Below are positions 1 through 11,244 of a stretch of 64,000 bases of DNA, piece by piece (within the stretch, counting starts at the first letter, position 1; the number at the start of each line of letters is the position of its first letter). The notes beneath the pieces were generated by a model. It was not told the origin of the DNA. It saw only the letters and a program-made list of their open reading frames with translations, and did no database searches. The position numbers were made by a program, and so were the translations under genes. This DNA comes from Agrypnia vestita (taxonomy: Eukaryota; Arthropoda; Insecta; Trichoptera; Phryganeidae). The stretch lies in the NCBI GenBank assembly GCA_016648135.1, contig JADDOH010024938.1:1-64000 (forward strand), in the 5' to 3' direction.

Positions 1-168
1 CTCTTCACAGCGTCCTACTCACAAATGGTTTTCTTCAAACAGTTATTTCTTTCTTTCATTTAAATGAAAATGGGACATCCGTGTCGTTGGAATGTTGAGA
101 TTATTCAAGAAATGTACGGAATCGTTCTTACAACGTGATTTTTCTTGAAAACTGGAATTGATAAAATG

Positions 169-215
169 ACTAGCTGTAACACGTCAAAAATGACGTCACT
201 TTACGTGTCGGTTGC
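169..215. repeat. End of an ACTAGCTG-type dispersed repeat
   Basis: ACTAGCTG is followed by a short hairpin (CGTCAAAAATGACG). The same start with the same hairpin occurs at 59186, and inverted at 51190-51235. Nearby sequence at 1067-1135 (GTTACGGACGTTAC, then ACAACTAAATTATT) also resembles the inside of the 59186 copy, so 169-1135 may be one disrupted copy. No coding capacity is seen. Confidence 0.5.
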
Positions 216-744
216 TAAAGATAAGTATTTTTTATATATAATTCTTTACTGAAAATAAAATATTATGTTACAGTTTAACAATACATGTTTAACTGTCTCC
301 AGTAAAGTAAAACTTGTATTAGGGGAAAGGAGTATTTTTTTTTTACAGATACATTTTTTTTCCAAGATAGAGCCAGTTACTTATGATGGATTTTTCTCTT
401 CTACATGAGTGACATAGACTCGTGTGTAGGAGAGGAGTATCGTTACATTTTACATTTGAAGTGAATTAAATGATAAAATGTACACATTCATCTTTATATA
501 TGTATAGGCAATTTAGTTATAATTAGGTAATAGGTACATATATATAATAATAAGTAAGTAATAGGTACATATATAATAAAATAAAAATTAATTATTTCTG
601 AAGGTATTTTTTCACGTTTTTTTTTTAAATGCCTCATAATTTTCCTCAGTCCTCATTTCAAGAGGCAATTCATTAAACCCATTAAACTATTTGACACCTC
701 TGAATATGTAGTGATACTGAGCAGTTGTGGTTTGTATCACATAA
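216..744. other. AT-rich stretch, no gene seen
   Basis: Low-complexity A/T sequence with short TATA runs near 500-575. No ORF, tRNA-like box, or paired repeat end could be supported. Confidence 0.4.
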
Positions 745-747
745 AAA

Positions 748-1083
748 AAGTTTTTAAAAAGAAGTTACGGACGTAACAATAATAATTTAAGAAAGATAAG
801 AATTTTATCGCGTTTTTGGCGGGATTTTTGTCAAGGACATTTTGTATTTGGACCAAATTCCCGGGGATCTTTTGTTGTTGGACCGAATTTCCGTGGATCT
901 TTTATCATTGAAACAAAAATCCCCGAACATTTTGAGGTTCGACAAAATGTCTTGTGGTCCTTTATCGTTGGACCAAATTTTGATCAAATTTCAGTGAGCC
1001 TTTTGTTGTTGGATCAAATTTCCGAGGGTCTTTTTTCGTTTTTAAAAAAGAATAACATTTATTTTAAAAAGTTACGGACGTTA
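748..1083. repeat. Minisatellite of about 30-bp units between short direct repeats
   Basis: From about 822 to 1045 there are roughly seven degenerate 30-31 bp units built on TTTTGTTGTTGGACCAAATT. On the minus strand the units read as a repetitive peptide (NDKRS/NNKRS), which is a by-product of the repeat, not a gene. The array is flanked by near-identical sequence with TTTTAAAAAG and GTTACGGACGT, at 748-775 and 1055-1083. Confidence 0.7.
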
Positions 1084-1410
1084 CTGGATGTTACTTCCAG
1101 ACAGACGACAACTAAATTATTGTTATTGGGATAATGCTACAACAGGCCATAAGGCTGAATTTCTATATCGAAGCACATAATAAAAAGATCCAGGCTTTTA
1201 AGAAATGAATCGTGATCTTACCGGGAATGGAACCCCACTGGACTACGAGGGTTGCCTCAATTTTTTTTTATTCACTTTCTGTATAGTTACATATTACTAT
1301 AATAGCGAGTTTATTACCAGATGGCAATTTCTTTTAAATAAACATATATTAGTAAAAGCTAGAATCACTTATGTTATTTTCGATAAGTAGTTAAGAGAAA
1401 CGATGATATT

Positions 1411-1622
1411 CTGTCACTGTCACTGTCACTGTCACTGTCACTGTCACTGTCACTGTCACTGTCACTGTCACTGTCACTGTCACTGTCACTGTCACTGTCA
1501 CTGTCACTGTCACTGTCACTGTCACTATCACTGTCACTGTCACTGTCACTGCCACTGCCACTGTCACTGTCACTGTCACTGTCACTGTAACTGTCACTGT
1601 CACTGACACTGTCACTGTCACT
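1411..1622. repeat. Hexanucleotide microsatellite (CTGTCA)n
   Basis: About 35 tandem copies of CTGTCA with a few single-base variants (for example near 1525, 1550 and 1588). Because the unit is 6 bp, all frames stay open and give dipeptide runs (His-Cys, Ser-Asp, Thr-Val). These are artefacts of the repeat and not proteins. Confidence 0.95.
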
Positions 1623-2289
1623 ATATTTCTTTCTAGATTTGTAAAATATACTACGTAATGTCATTGGAAACATATGGCCGCGTTATGAAAATGAAAAGAC
1701 TGTTTTTTTTTTTGTGATTACCCAAAACATCAAGACATCCGTCAAATGTTAATATTTCTAACATTGTTACGAAAATATTGCCTTTCATTTATTGTAATAC
1801 TTGAGCTTTTTGTATGAAGAAATTATTAGATGTGTATGAACTAAACTGATTTCTACCAACTATTAAATTAATGTTAGTAATTCAAATATTCATAAAAAAA
1901 ATATTTGAAGCAAAACTAAAGACAAGTTTGTTGATAATAATATAATAAATAAACAGGAATTTTTTAAGAACACAAAGACATCCATGTACATTATGTGTAA
2001 CAAAATATTGATGTATCTATTTTAATTTAAAATGGTTTAAATACCATTACTGCACAACTGTTGGATGTTGAAGAGATATTGCACCATCGAATATGTAGAC
2101 ATAAAAGCACAGGATGCAACTTCTGCTTCCTGTCTTGGGTTTTTAATGACAGTTAATTATGAATCCCTTACATTCCACACTCTCCTCACACTTAGATTCA
2201 CGACTTCTTTCCATAGGTCTCATCTAAAATGGCAAAAGTAATAAATGTAAATTAATTAAGTAATAACACGGGTATAAATAAATACGTTC
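1623..2289. other. AT-rich stretch, no gene seen
   Basis: No ORF, paired repeat end or tRNA-like box was recognised. Base composition matches the rest of the AT-rich background. Confidence 0.4.
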
Positions 2290-2560
2290 CGTCTATTTTT
2301 AGTGTTGGTAACTGTAATAGATCTGAGGAACGTATGTCGCGACGCCAGAAAGAGACTGCATGACAGAGAGAGAGAATGTATAAAAGGGCGCACGAATGTC
2401 GAGTCGAGACTCTTTTACTACCATTGTTATCGAGACCGCATCTTACTGTATAAACGATTGTCTAAACCATTATTGTTACCGAATAAATACTTACGAGAAC
2501 AAAGTCTTTACTTGGAGCAACCTCATCCCGAAATAAGATTACTACAGTAAAAATCACCAA
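2290..2560 (+). mobile_element. Solo-LTR-like promoter block
   Basis: The block has a TATA box (GTATAAAAGGGCGC near 2378), and about 100 bp later a polyadenylation signal (AATAAA near 2481), the order expected of U3-R-U5 in an LTR. Upstream, GAACGTATGTCGCGACG resembles GAACGTCTGTCGAGACG of the block at 3750. No internal gag/pol is next to it, so it would be a solo LTR. Exact ends and target duplication were not found. Confidence 0.4.
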
Positions 2561-3346
2561 AATAACAATATTATTATTTTAAGAATACGGCCGATTTTCG
2601 TTATATTTGATCATTCCAAGCTCCTTCACCCTCTTTTTGTGGTAAATAATAATATTAAATGCTAAAAAGATTTGAAATTAATTCTTATGATTTTTCTTTA
2701 TGTAATTTTTGCTGCTTTATTTTATCATTGGATAATCATATTATCTAGGAGAAAATAAAACCCAACGTAGCTGTGAGATCAAAGTGTTACGAAATTTTCC
2801 GATGCAGCTTTCATGATAATTTTATCCGCTGAGTAAACTTATTCCACTTATTGAGCTATTCTACAAATTCCGTTCGAGTTTTGTATTCCAGAAATCACTT
2901 TTGAATTGTAAGATTATCTTCGAATTTACTTCAAAATTGTATGAAATTCTTTGTTCGCGCAGAGGACGCAGGAAGTAGAAGATATTGGAATCTGCAAGAC
3001 ATTCAGCAGCTGGGCTCTGGGGACATCTCCCAACAAATAAAGGATCCGTAGCGGAAATAATAATAAGAACTGCAATAACAACACCGGAAATGCGAAGAAG
3101 ATAGGTATTTATCTATTCAGATATATTCTCAAAGACCTTTTGAATTTCGTTGTAAGATTTATATTTTCAAGGAATAATCGTTTTCTACCATGCCCCTATA
3201 CTGACCAAAATTCAGGAAATTTCTCACGCCTCCAAGATAATAATAAATCAATGACATATTTTGATGTTATTGAATTTTCCTTTCGTAAATGTATTACGAA
3301 TATCGTTACATCTGAGCCCTGCTTAAATTAATTTACGATGGCAATA
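2561..3346. other. No recognisable feature
   Basis: Moderately AT-rich sequence. No coding match, inverted repeat or pol III box was found by eye. Confidence 0.35.
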
Positions 3347-3560
3347 TTGTCACGAGATTCTAATATTGAGAAGAACAGCACATTATCGGTTTTCCCGAAC
3401 AGGGAAAGTCGAAAGGGCGCTCTTTGTATAAACAGCAAAGGCATCGCAGCGAAGGCATCAAGTCGAGTCAAGAGTTTTACAGCTGCGAGAACCACAGAAA
3501 GCAAAGCGAGCGAATAGACAATTGAACTATGTAACAGCATAAATAAAGTGCTTCAATGGG
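3347..3560 (+). mobile_element. Solo-LTR-like block
   Basis: It starts with TGTCACGAGATT, has a TATA-like GTATAAAC near 3427 after a GC-richer stretch, and an AATAAA signal near 3541. This is LTR-like order, but no matching end or duplication was found. A minus-strand 70-codon frame across it looks like chance. Confidence 0.33.
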
Positions 3561-3749
3561 TATGTTGTAATGAGAAGAGTATAAGGCTTCTAGCCAAAGC
3601 TTGTGTCCAGCAATTTGAGTATTATAAAAGTTTGTAATTGCAAGATTTTCATTTCTTCAATGTTTTTGGGGCAAACCAAATTGTAGCAACTGTTTCTCGA
3701 CTTATCATTTTTGTGTGCCTATATTGCACCCAAAAATTACGACCGTAAA

Positions 3750-4035
3750 TAGTATAATATTTGTAATATATCTGGGTGAACGTCTGTCGAGACGTGTAAA
3801 AAAGACAGGGAGTATGAGAGAATATAAATAGGGATGCGCCATCCTGGCGCGTTTTCTTTGAACTCAAACAGCACGTCAGTAACAACTAGTTAAGCTACCT
3901 ATAAAAAAAATATTATCACGTGAAACTCCATTGTTATAAGTCAATAAATTATATTAAAGTGGAATATAGAATTTATCTGGATTCCCGTTTCCCAGAAGGT
4001 TCTCCTCTTAAAAGGACGAGAACATAACAAAATTG
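3750..4035 (+). mobile_element. Solo-LTR-like promoter block, related to 2290-2560
   Basis: GAACGTCTGTCGAGACG is followed by a purine-rich stretch, a TATA box (ATATAAATAGGG near 3824) and AATAAATT near 3942. The layout and the palindromic upstream motif match the block at 2290. It probably ends near GAACATAACA at about 4028. Family assignment (BEL or Ty3) is not possible from this alone. Confidence 0.4.
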
Positions 4036-4111
4036 AATTAATATAGTTTAGTAGCATGTATCAACTACGATAACCCATCCTTATATAGAACTCGGTAATT
4101 TGTCACCTTTT

Positions 4112-4330
4112 ATAGCCACAATTCCAGAAGTGCAGGTTTTGCAAACGTGGAAACTGCAACAACTAACTATATCTTTAATTCCCCACTGCAAAGGCTTCCT
4201 AGACTAGCAAACAGATACGAGCAACTGAACGTCTTTGCCAATAACTGTATATTATTCAAACATAAATATATTAAAAAGTGTATTGAAAGATTTCTAGTAT
4301 TTGTCGAATTGGACTTAAATAATTGATTTT
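4112..4330 (+). pseudogene. C-terminal fragment of a non-LTR retrotransposon reverse transcriptase (probable)
   Basis: A plus-strand frame open to a TGA near 4327 gives about 70 residues containing FNSPLQRLPRLANRY and FKHKYIKKCIERF. This resembles the loose C-terminal tail after the reverse transcriptase domain in CR1/jockey-type LINEs, where a basic F-K-x-x-I-K-K pattern is common. No catalytic motif is present, so this is a 5'-truncated 3' end if correct. The T-rich frame downstream (4334-4588) is low complexity and not counted. Confidence is limited because the match rests on pattern only. Confidence 0.4.
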
Positions 4331-4821
4331 TATTTGTATGTATATTTTTTATTATACTATGGATTTCAAAGCTTGTGCTATCTTTTTATATATATCTTTT
4401 CACTCTACATAATTACTTTTTTGTTTTTAAATTTCTATTATATTATATTTTTCTTATGCTACTGCTTTTTATATACTTGCCTTTTACTTTATATTATTTT
4501 TATCTTTATATATTTGTATCTGTATTTTAAGTATTTTCTTTTCTCTTTATGTCATTATTATGTTTACATGTTCCCACACAATATATAAAAGCATTTTGGT
4601 CTGAAATTGAATAATTTAGAATCATTAGAAATTAGTAAAGCGTGTAATAGTAAACAAAATATTATTAATAATCAATTAAATTTAACTACTAGCCCAAATC
4701 TATTTTTTTCCAATAATTGGGAGAAATTAAGAACTTAATAATATTTAAAAATAATTTTTCAAATATTTTAAAAAAACAAAAGACATTATTAATTTTGATA
4801 TTTTGACAGTTATACAACACC

Positions 4822-4847
4822 CTGACGATGGAAAGGTTTTCCGAAAC
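4822..4847 (+). ncRNA. Hammerhead-like hairpin motif
   Basis: CTGACGA, spare T, stem GGAA/TTCC, then GAAAC. It is one of at least 13 such motifs in the window (see findings). The core residues match a hammerhead ribozyme except for one extra base before the stem, so catalytic activity is not claimed. Confidence 0.5.
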
Positions 4848-5726
4848 ATGTAGGTGTAATTAATCAAATAATATAAGTAGATACATATAAATAATAAAAT
4901 CATTATTTTATTAAAAATGTCAATCTACAATGTTGCTGAATCAATTGAAAGAAAAATTAAATAATAAAATAAATTATATATATTTTCATGTCACTTTGCC
5001 TTATCGAGTTTTTAGATATCCCTTTTGTTGAAAGTCTATGTACCTTTAAAATACAGTGAAAGATCAAATCTTTAACACCGTATTATGCGTCTTAATTCTT
5101 AGCTTCATCCTGCTAACAACTTCGTTGAATTTTGTTCTAATATTCATATATAATGCTATATCACCTAAAAATGAAATCATTTCTTTGGGCATATTTAAAT
5201 AAAGATTAAAAATCCAGGATTGTTGAAAATGTCTTGTGATATTCTTTGATATATTTTTCGTCTTTATCGTCATAAGCTGAAATAAAAGTCATACAGCAAG
5301 AACAAAGAAGTCTGTATTTTAAGCTGTTTCCAGCAGCGATATATTTTTTGTTTTACATGTAAATATTTAAGTGATTCTCTAGTTCGCATCTTATTTCGCT
5401 CGTTTGTTTAGTATTTGTTTTTTCTCATATTTTCATATTAAATTTCCTTTCTATCAAATGTACAATTTCAAATCTTGTAGACTTAACTTGCTTTCCTCCC
5501 GTGATTTCGTGCTCTTTGAGATGGAAATATATTTTTTTATCATATTTCGTTTTATACGCCGAAAATAATATTTTGTACATTTAAACATCAAACATTCCTA
5601 ATGCTAATAATTGATATAATACGGAACGTGCTCGGATTGAAAATACTCTTTTACGTTATTTTGGAAATCATTTACATAGTTATATAAATAAATTAAATCA
5701 TAATTTATGTTGCTTCTTCTTCTTGG
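4848..5726. other. AT-rich stretch, no gene seen
   Basis: No coding frame or repeat pairing was supported. A 69-codon minus-strand frame at 5064-5273 has no recognisable motif. Confidence 0.35.
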
Positions 5727-5911
5727 TTTCCTGGGATATTCAGCCAGGTTCTACGACTTTACTGGCTGAGTTGAGTACATTAGTTCTGATAACGTTTCGT
5801 GACAAACTTTGTGGAAGTTCATTGTAATATATTTTTTATTTTATAAGAAATTAAAATACAACTTTGTTTACTTCTCACTATAACACTTAATTAAAAAGTT
5901 TTAATTAGAAC

Positions 5912-5940
5912 GTTTTCGACGGTTACTGCGTCATCTTCAG
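5912..5940 (-). ncRNA. Hammerhead-like hairpin motif in the nested PLE
   Basis: Read on the minus strand: CTGAAGA, spare T, GACG stem with CGTC, then GAAAAC. It lies 3' of the endonuclease fragment on the same strand, the position seen in the PLE copy at 15932. Confidence 0.5.
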
Positions 5941-6093
5941 TAATAAACTAATAAATCTTTAGACTAATGATACTTGTCGGGTCTGGTGTGAGAGGGGAGT
6001 GGCGGGAAGGGGTAGGTTTGCAGGGTGGAGCTATTATGGACAAGAGGGGGATGTAATATAGGGTGTTTGAATGTTGAGTGTATTACTATTATT

Positions 6094-6243
6094 AAAATTG
6101 ATTTCTGAATTTTCTAAAATGTGTTAGCTTTCTTTCTTTTCTGCATATATGGAGTACCTCTATGTTGTCATGGGTGAATCGATGACCTTCTGATCTTGCA
6201 TGGTCAGCCATCTCCGAGATTATGCAGCATAGTGAGAATAGAG
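6094..6243 (-). pseudogene. Penelope-like endonuclease fragment
   Basis: The minus-strand frame is open for about 50 codons to a TAA and reads SEMADHARSEGHRF followed by NIEVLHICRKERKL. It aligns by eye with the SALAEHFLDTGHHF region of the GIY-YIG endonuclease at 16093-16650: the A-(E/D)-H, the following G-H and the later hydrophobic L-H are kept. The N-terminal GIY and YIG strands are missing, so it is a 5'-truncated remnant of a different PLE lineage. It sits inside an insertion with a 12-bp target duplication, which supports retroelement origin. Confidence 0.6.
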
Positions 6244-6574
6244 TTATAGCGAGAAGTAAACAAGTCTAAAAATTAAAAAATATATTAGTTCTGATGATTG
6301 ATCCAGCAATGAGATCTAAAACGCCGGGTAGAAAGGTCATCTACATACAGTAGAATGTCTCAGAAAACCCTTACCGGAAGATTTTGAACATCCATGTTAA
6401 CTTAAGTACATTTTTTCCTTTTTTTGCTAATTACATTCTTACCTTCATAATAACATCAGAAATCCATTATGTGGTGCAGGTCTTTCTTCGGATGGCGGAT
6501 TCCCATTGGTCATAATTGCGATTGGGCCACTTTTCAATATTTTTTTCTACAATCACCTTCCTATCGACGAATTT

Positions 6575-6838
6575 CTCAAAAAAAAAACCTCACAAATATA
6601 TCGACGGTCCCTACGTATACTGTCGAATCTACTTTCTACTCATTTACTCTATATATTCAGACAAAGTGAAAAAAAAAATTCATGTTAAACAAAGCATGTA
6701 CCAAAGAAAAGTAAACCATTTTTTAACATTGTCCGAAAATAAAAAGTAAATCGAAAAGTTTAAAATAGTGAAACGAAAACTGATTTTTTGCAGATTCGAC
6801 AGTATACGTTGAGACCATCGATAAAATATATTTTTTCT
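6575..6838. mobile_element. Small inverted-repeat element
   Basis: ACGTATACTGTCGAATCT at about 6611-6628 is the inverse complement of AGATTCGACAGTATACGT near 6793-6810. The arms continue outward through ATCGACGGTC against GACCATCGAT. Total size is about 260 bp with no coding capacity. The overlapping frames at 6469-6749 are by-products. Confidence 0.55.
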
Positions 6839-7589
6839 TCTTTATCGCATACTTGAACGCATTTAATCATAGATAAATTGATAAAAATGAGTAACTATTT
6901 AAATAATATATTTCCAACCAACCAACCAAAAACGTCAATATCTCGGACTTTTGATAAGTTTAATAAGAAATCCAGAGAAGTTTTAGATCTGTACGTCATA
7001 ATGCAGGAAAAGGTTGCTGAAAATTAGAAATATGGAAGACGAAGATCTTCATGGATGACAGGCGTAATTTAGGTACCACAAAAATAAACACACCGACACA
7101 GTAAAATAAACGTATGGATAAGAGAGTAGAAGATTAGGATAGTTGATGTAGTTCAATACACCAAGAAAGTACCAATAATAGCAATAATCAAACCAAAACG
7201 ATCGAAAAATTGACAATCTCCAAATGAATGCTATGATCCAATGATGACAAAGGAAATCTATAGCAGATAAGGCGTTTTAAACCAAGTAAAACTGACAAAA
7301 TCATAAAATTCTGTGTAGCGAATAACAAAGAACCGAAAAAATTTGGAGATATTATGAGCATAACATCCTAGATCAATTATGATGAACGTATGACACGTGT
7401 GTCATAGGTAACATTCCATGACGTTTTAGGTAATATGCCAGCGTTAACCAATATCTTAATTATCAAAAGAAACTCAATCGTGGCCGACGCCTCATACTTG
7501 CGAACTGATATTTATAACCTCTATGACAAACAGCCCGACAAACATCACTTTCTCACAAGCGTAAATACGTATCCCGCCGTACTACCATT
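6839..7589. other. AT-rich stretch, no gene recognised
   Basis: The 65-codon frame starting at 7435 only becomes recognisable at its end, where it runs into the RTE remnant. The rest has no supported feature. Confidence 0.35.
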
Positions 7590-8013
7590 GGTACCAATAC
7601 TGATGTATGGAAGCGAAGCCTGGAGCTGGTAAAAGAGGAATGAAAGTAGATTGAATGCAGTGGAGATGAAATCCCTCAGACCTATATGTGGAAAATCAAT
7701 TTATGATAGAGTAAGGAATGCAGATATGTAAAGCTGATCTCAGCTAATAGAATTAAAAAAGAGTCGCTCAGATAGTTTGGGTATATTGAGTGAATGAATG
7801 AGGAAATAATGGTAATAAAGACATATAATGCGAGTGTTGATGGCGCCAGAAAGAGAGGGCGACCGCGGAAGACGTGGCATGATCTGATTAATCATGAAAG
7901 ATGGTCCCGTTAGAAGCCTCAACAACCGGCGAGCTTGCATGCAAGAACGTATGAATGTGGATGAGGCGAGAGTCATATGTCAGGACAAAAGAGTTCACCA
8001 GGTTCAGAAAAGG
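7590..8013 (+). pseudogene. RTE-like retrotransposon, 3' end of reverse transcriptase ORF
   Basis: Frames reading VPILMYGSEAWSW, then (after an in-frame stop) NESRLNAVEMKSLRPICGKS, then NNRRACMQERMNVDEARVIC, match the C-terminal tail that follows the reverse transcriptase domain in a common insect RTE-type element. The same tail occurs at 20494, 27716, 40598 and 42758 in this window. The reading frame is broken by stops and indels and the terminal stop region is degraded. No catalytic box is included, and no 3' GTTA tail is visible here, unlike the other copies. Confidence 0.7.
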
Positions 8014-8145
8014 TTCACCATCCTAGTTTCGGTCAGTCATGTCTCTTCCAGACAAAAGCATCAGACACTGTGTGCTGCAAAATGTAAAATGAGTAGAACA
8101 AATAATTATCAAGGTCAAACAGGTACGTAATGAAATTAATTAACT

Positions 8146-8475
8146 CCTCGCCGGATGGTCTGAGTATTTTTACAGCCTGGCTTTACGTGGGCTGTGTACC
8201 CACCTGAGCGAGCGGGGACAGCGTCCCCAGGGAGGGTTTTTGCCCGAAAAGTTTTTCGATGACTCCGCCGAGTCAATATTTGGCGGCGAGGCGATGGTCG
8301 GCTTGTTGACAGGGCGCGCGGGCCTCGTCCCCTGTTGGCGGTCGCCAAGAGATGGCGCCAGGTTTCAGATGGATATCTCGCGCGTGGAACTTTGTTTTCT
8401 CGCCGCGTTGTGGACGTAAGACATACAAACTTTAGTTGTTAGTTGGTAATCCATCCTGTGTACACAAAGATACGA
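8146..8475. other. GC-rich island, possibly an LTR
   Basis: This block is clearly richer in G+C than its surroundings (for example GGCGGCGAGGCGATGG, GACAGGGCGCGCGGGCC). It ends near ACGAAATCGCGACAG, which could be an LTR end, but no TATA box/AATAAA order or partner copy was seen. The 70-codon minus-strand frame has no recognised domain. Confidence 0.3.
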
Positions 8476-8487
8476 AATCGCGACAGT

Positions 8488-9000
8488 TGTTTATTTATTT
8501 ATTTTATTGTATTTCCACAGTTTATATGTTGCATGTTACATGTAGGCTAATACCTGAATTTACAAAGGGCGGTTATCGAAAATTTTGAGTCCTTTGTATA
8601 TTAAACAATTTTGTGAAGTAGGTATTTTTGATTTTCTTCTTTAGTCTTATTCTGTCGCCACTTCTTTAATTGTGTGAATGAAAATCCTTATTTAATTTCA
8701 TTCGGTTATTAAAGTACTTTCGCTATAATCCATGCTTAATTTTAAATATTTGTCCCAAAACATTATATTTTATTCTATGATTCACTGACTCTAATTTAAG
8801 TTCACTCAACTTTTTATTTATGTTTTTCTATTTTATTTAAATAAAATACGCATTACTTTGTTTTGTAATATTTATTGTGTTTTAATCAAGGAAAAATAAT
8901 TTATCAATGTGTGGTAAAATCATACTATTTTATACATATACTTGTGTTTTAAGTTACAGAGTTTATAATTCCAAATTCCAAGTAAATACACTTAATTTGC
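8488..9000 (-). pseudogene. Degraded LINE 3' end
   Basis: TTTATTTATTTATTTTATTG at the left is a minus-strand A-rich LINE tail. The following ~400 bp aligns by eye with the better preserved copy at 43790-44350: GAATGAAAATCCTTATT, then ATCCATGCTTAATTTTAAAT, then ATTCTATGATT occur in the same order. All frames are broken. It is an old copy of the same CR1/jockey-like family. Confidence 0.5.
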
Positions 9001-11244
9001 GGTTTTCTTCACAACATATTCAGCATTTTTTGTAAATGTCAGTTTTGAATCCACACATAATAATACCTGGTATTTTATATTGCGTAAGTTTTTTAAAACG
9101 ACATCCCTTGTTTTTCAAAATGTTATTGTCGTTATATTCGGTTTCAATTTGTGAATGTTTTTGAAATAATACGTCTAAAAGGTATTTTAATAAATTGTTA
9201 TTTTTATTATAATTTTAACTATACTAAACTTTGTATAGAAGTTGTTCTATATAATACAAAGTTGATGTTATATGTGTGAATGTTTTAACCGCAAATCGGG
9301 CGAATTTAACCGAACGGGCGAGTTTTGATTCACACGGGTCAAAAATTTAACACGGGCATATTTTGTTGTACTATTCTGGCTTAAGAATTCACAGCCGGGC
9401 GGCAAATGAAAAGATGCAGACTAATTGGAAGACCAACAATACAGCGAACCGCAGTGAATCTTTCGTGTCCTAACTTCCCAATAGAGAGTGAGGAACACTA
9501 TAGAAAGCTGTATCCCCAATAAACCCCTTTAGATATTTTGTCTGTGCTGCAGTTTCGAGAGAAGCAGTCCATTTTATCCCCAGACTTTATTAATAACTAA
9601 TCTAAATAAAGTGTGTTATCAGTAGGGTAGAACATGGATGATGATCATGAGTTTTTCGGTCATTGATAGAAATTTGGACAGTAGTGGTGAACTATTAGCG
9701 ACTGGGACAGTACTAATTTGAGTTTTCTCACATTTATTTTTTTTCTACGGTTTCTTAGATGTTCATTATTTATGCATTATAAAGTATTGAGTCGATAAAT
9801 TTTAATATATGACTATCGAAAAATGTCAGAACTTAGAAATTAGCTTTTTGTGAAGATGAGATGAAGATGAGAAATTTAAATAAAATTTATATGACGTATT
9901 TAATTATGAACTGATAAAATATCAAACAAATATTTAATTTTTCTCTTTTTCGGAACTCTTGAGCCTGAATTAAAGTACCTAAATAGTAATTTCTCGGAAT
10001 AAGCTGAAATAAAATGTGCTTTATATATTTTCCTTCTAAGTTTTATTTATATAAAAATTATGGCCAGCCACAAAATCAACGCTAAACACACGAAGAAAAT
10101 GATTTTCCGATTCGCATAACAGACCAGAAATCCTGGAACCCGTATTGTCAACATTCATCAGCGATTCTTGTCCCCCACCTCCTCAGCTCGCTGTGCACGA
10201 CATCAAATGCCAATGTAACTACTCCGTTTGTCGGTACCCTCGGGGTTATGGGGTTTCCGATAGCTGGATATTGGAAATTAGGAGGCATTCCACATTTCTC
10301 GGTAGTATTATTAGTTAAGGACCCTCCGTAGGTAGCAATCGACCTTGCCGGATTACGAAGGGTTTATTGAAAATTATTACGAATTACCATACGCGGGGTA
10401 CGCTAAATACCGAGATAATTTGATACTCCAGTTATATTTTTAAACTCAAAATTATCGCTAACTGGTTTAACCTTCCGATTCCTACATTCAAGCATTGCTT
10501 TTTAGACATTATATTAACTATTATGTATTTATATAAATATATTTAAATACAAAATGTAAAACCACTAGGTCACAGTAATTTTTTTTACAAAGGTAAATCA
10601 CTTAATATTTTCTTTTCAATTTTAAACTTCACTTTTTAAAGGTCCAGGGAACGGATATTTTAAGTTACATTTTGTACCTTTATCAGAAAACAGAATTCAA
10701 ATTTACATACTTGGAAATTTAGTTTAATCCTTTCGTTCAAATGTTGGGCATTAATTTATTTATTTATTTATTTAATTTATGGTACAAATACAATTCTATA
10801 TATAACATATCAGATTAAACATTTTTTTATATACGTGGTAGTCATGTAGACCTCATCAGTGAAGAGAAGCTCTTGAGTCTGATGAGGGAGCCACAGTTCT
10901 TATTCCTTGTTATAGTATATAGGTACATAGTGCATACAAGTTATTTATTAATACAGTAAAAAGGTAAATTGATAATGAAAGTATAAGAGTTATTTTGAAA
11001 AAGGCTAAAGGTTTAAATGATTTATGAATTTAAGTTTGATTTTAGGAAAATTTTAATTTTTTTGATTTGCTCTGAGAGGTTACTGATGCATCGTATCTTG
11101 ATAAGTAAGTTATTATAGTAATTAATGGCTTTATAAATATAGTGATGCTGCACTTGGGTTGTGTTTCATTTTGGCATTATGAATTGGTTTCCATTTCTCA
11201 TAAATAACATAAAAATACTAAAAATGTATTATCACAAAATGAGT
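9001..11244. other. Long non-coding stretch, mostly featureless
   Basis: AT-rich background with a GC-richer patch around 10115-10400. A TTTATT-type run at 10754-10782 may be a LINE tail. A local inverted pair (CTCATCAGTGAAGAGAAGCT against TTGAGTCTGATGAG) lies near 10852-10888. No coding match was found. Confidence 0.3.

Larger units (their letters stand above)
5779..6295 (-). mobile_element. Penelope-like element inserted with 12-bp target duplication
   Basis: ATTAGTTCTGAT is present at 5779-5790 and again at 6284-6295, bracketing a 493-bp insertion. Inside are inverted arms (TTTGTTTACTTCTCACTATAA near 5860-5886 against its inverse at 6240-6268), a minus-strand hammerhead-like motif at 5912-5940, and a minus-strand endonuclease fragment at 6094-6243. 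Removing the insert rejoins the older PLE repeat around it. Confidence 0.65.
5727..6372. mobile_element. Palindromic Penelope-type terminal repeat, split by a nested insertion
   Basis: The left arm (5727-5768, CCTGGGATATTC then TTCTACGACTTTACTGGC) and the right arm (6322-6372, CCGGGTAGAAAGGTCATC then CAGAAAACCC) are imperfect inverse complements. They match the terminal-repeat arms of the PLE copies at 15932, 29288 and 37171. A degraded hammerhead-like motif (CTGATGATTGATCC then TAAAAC, 6291-6316) lies in the loop. The two halves are separated by the insertion at 5791-6283. Confidence 0.6.

Noticed and set aside
1374..1673. Ser-Asp, Thr-Val and His-Cys repeat proteins in three frames
   Set aside because: They are the necessary translation of a 6-bp microsatellite; no coding sequence lies on either side.
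4334..4588. 84-codon plus-strand frame rich in Phe, Tyr and Leu
   Set aside because: T-rich low complexity; resembles a membrane protein only by composition, with no start context or partner.
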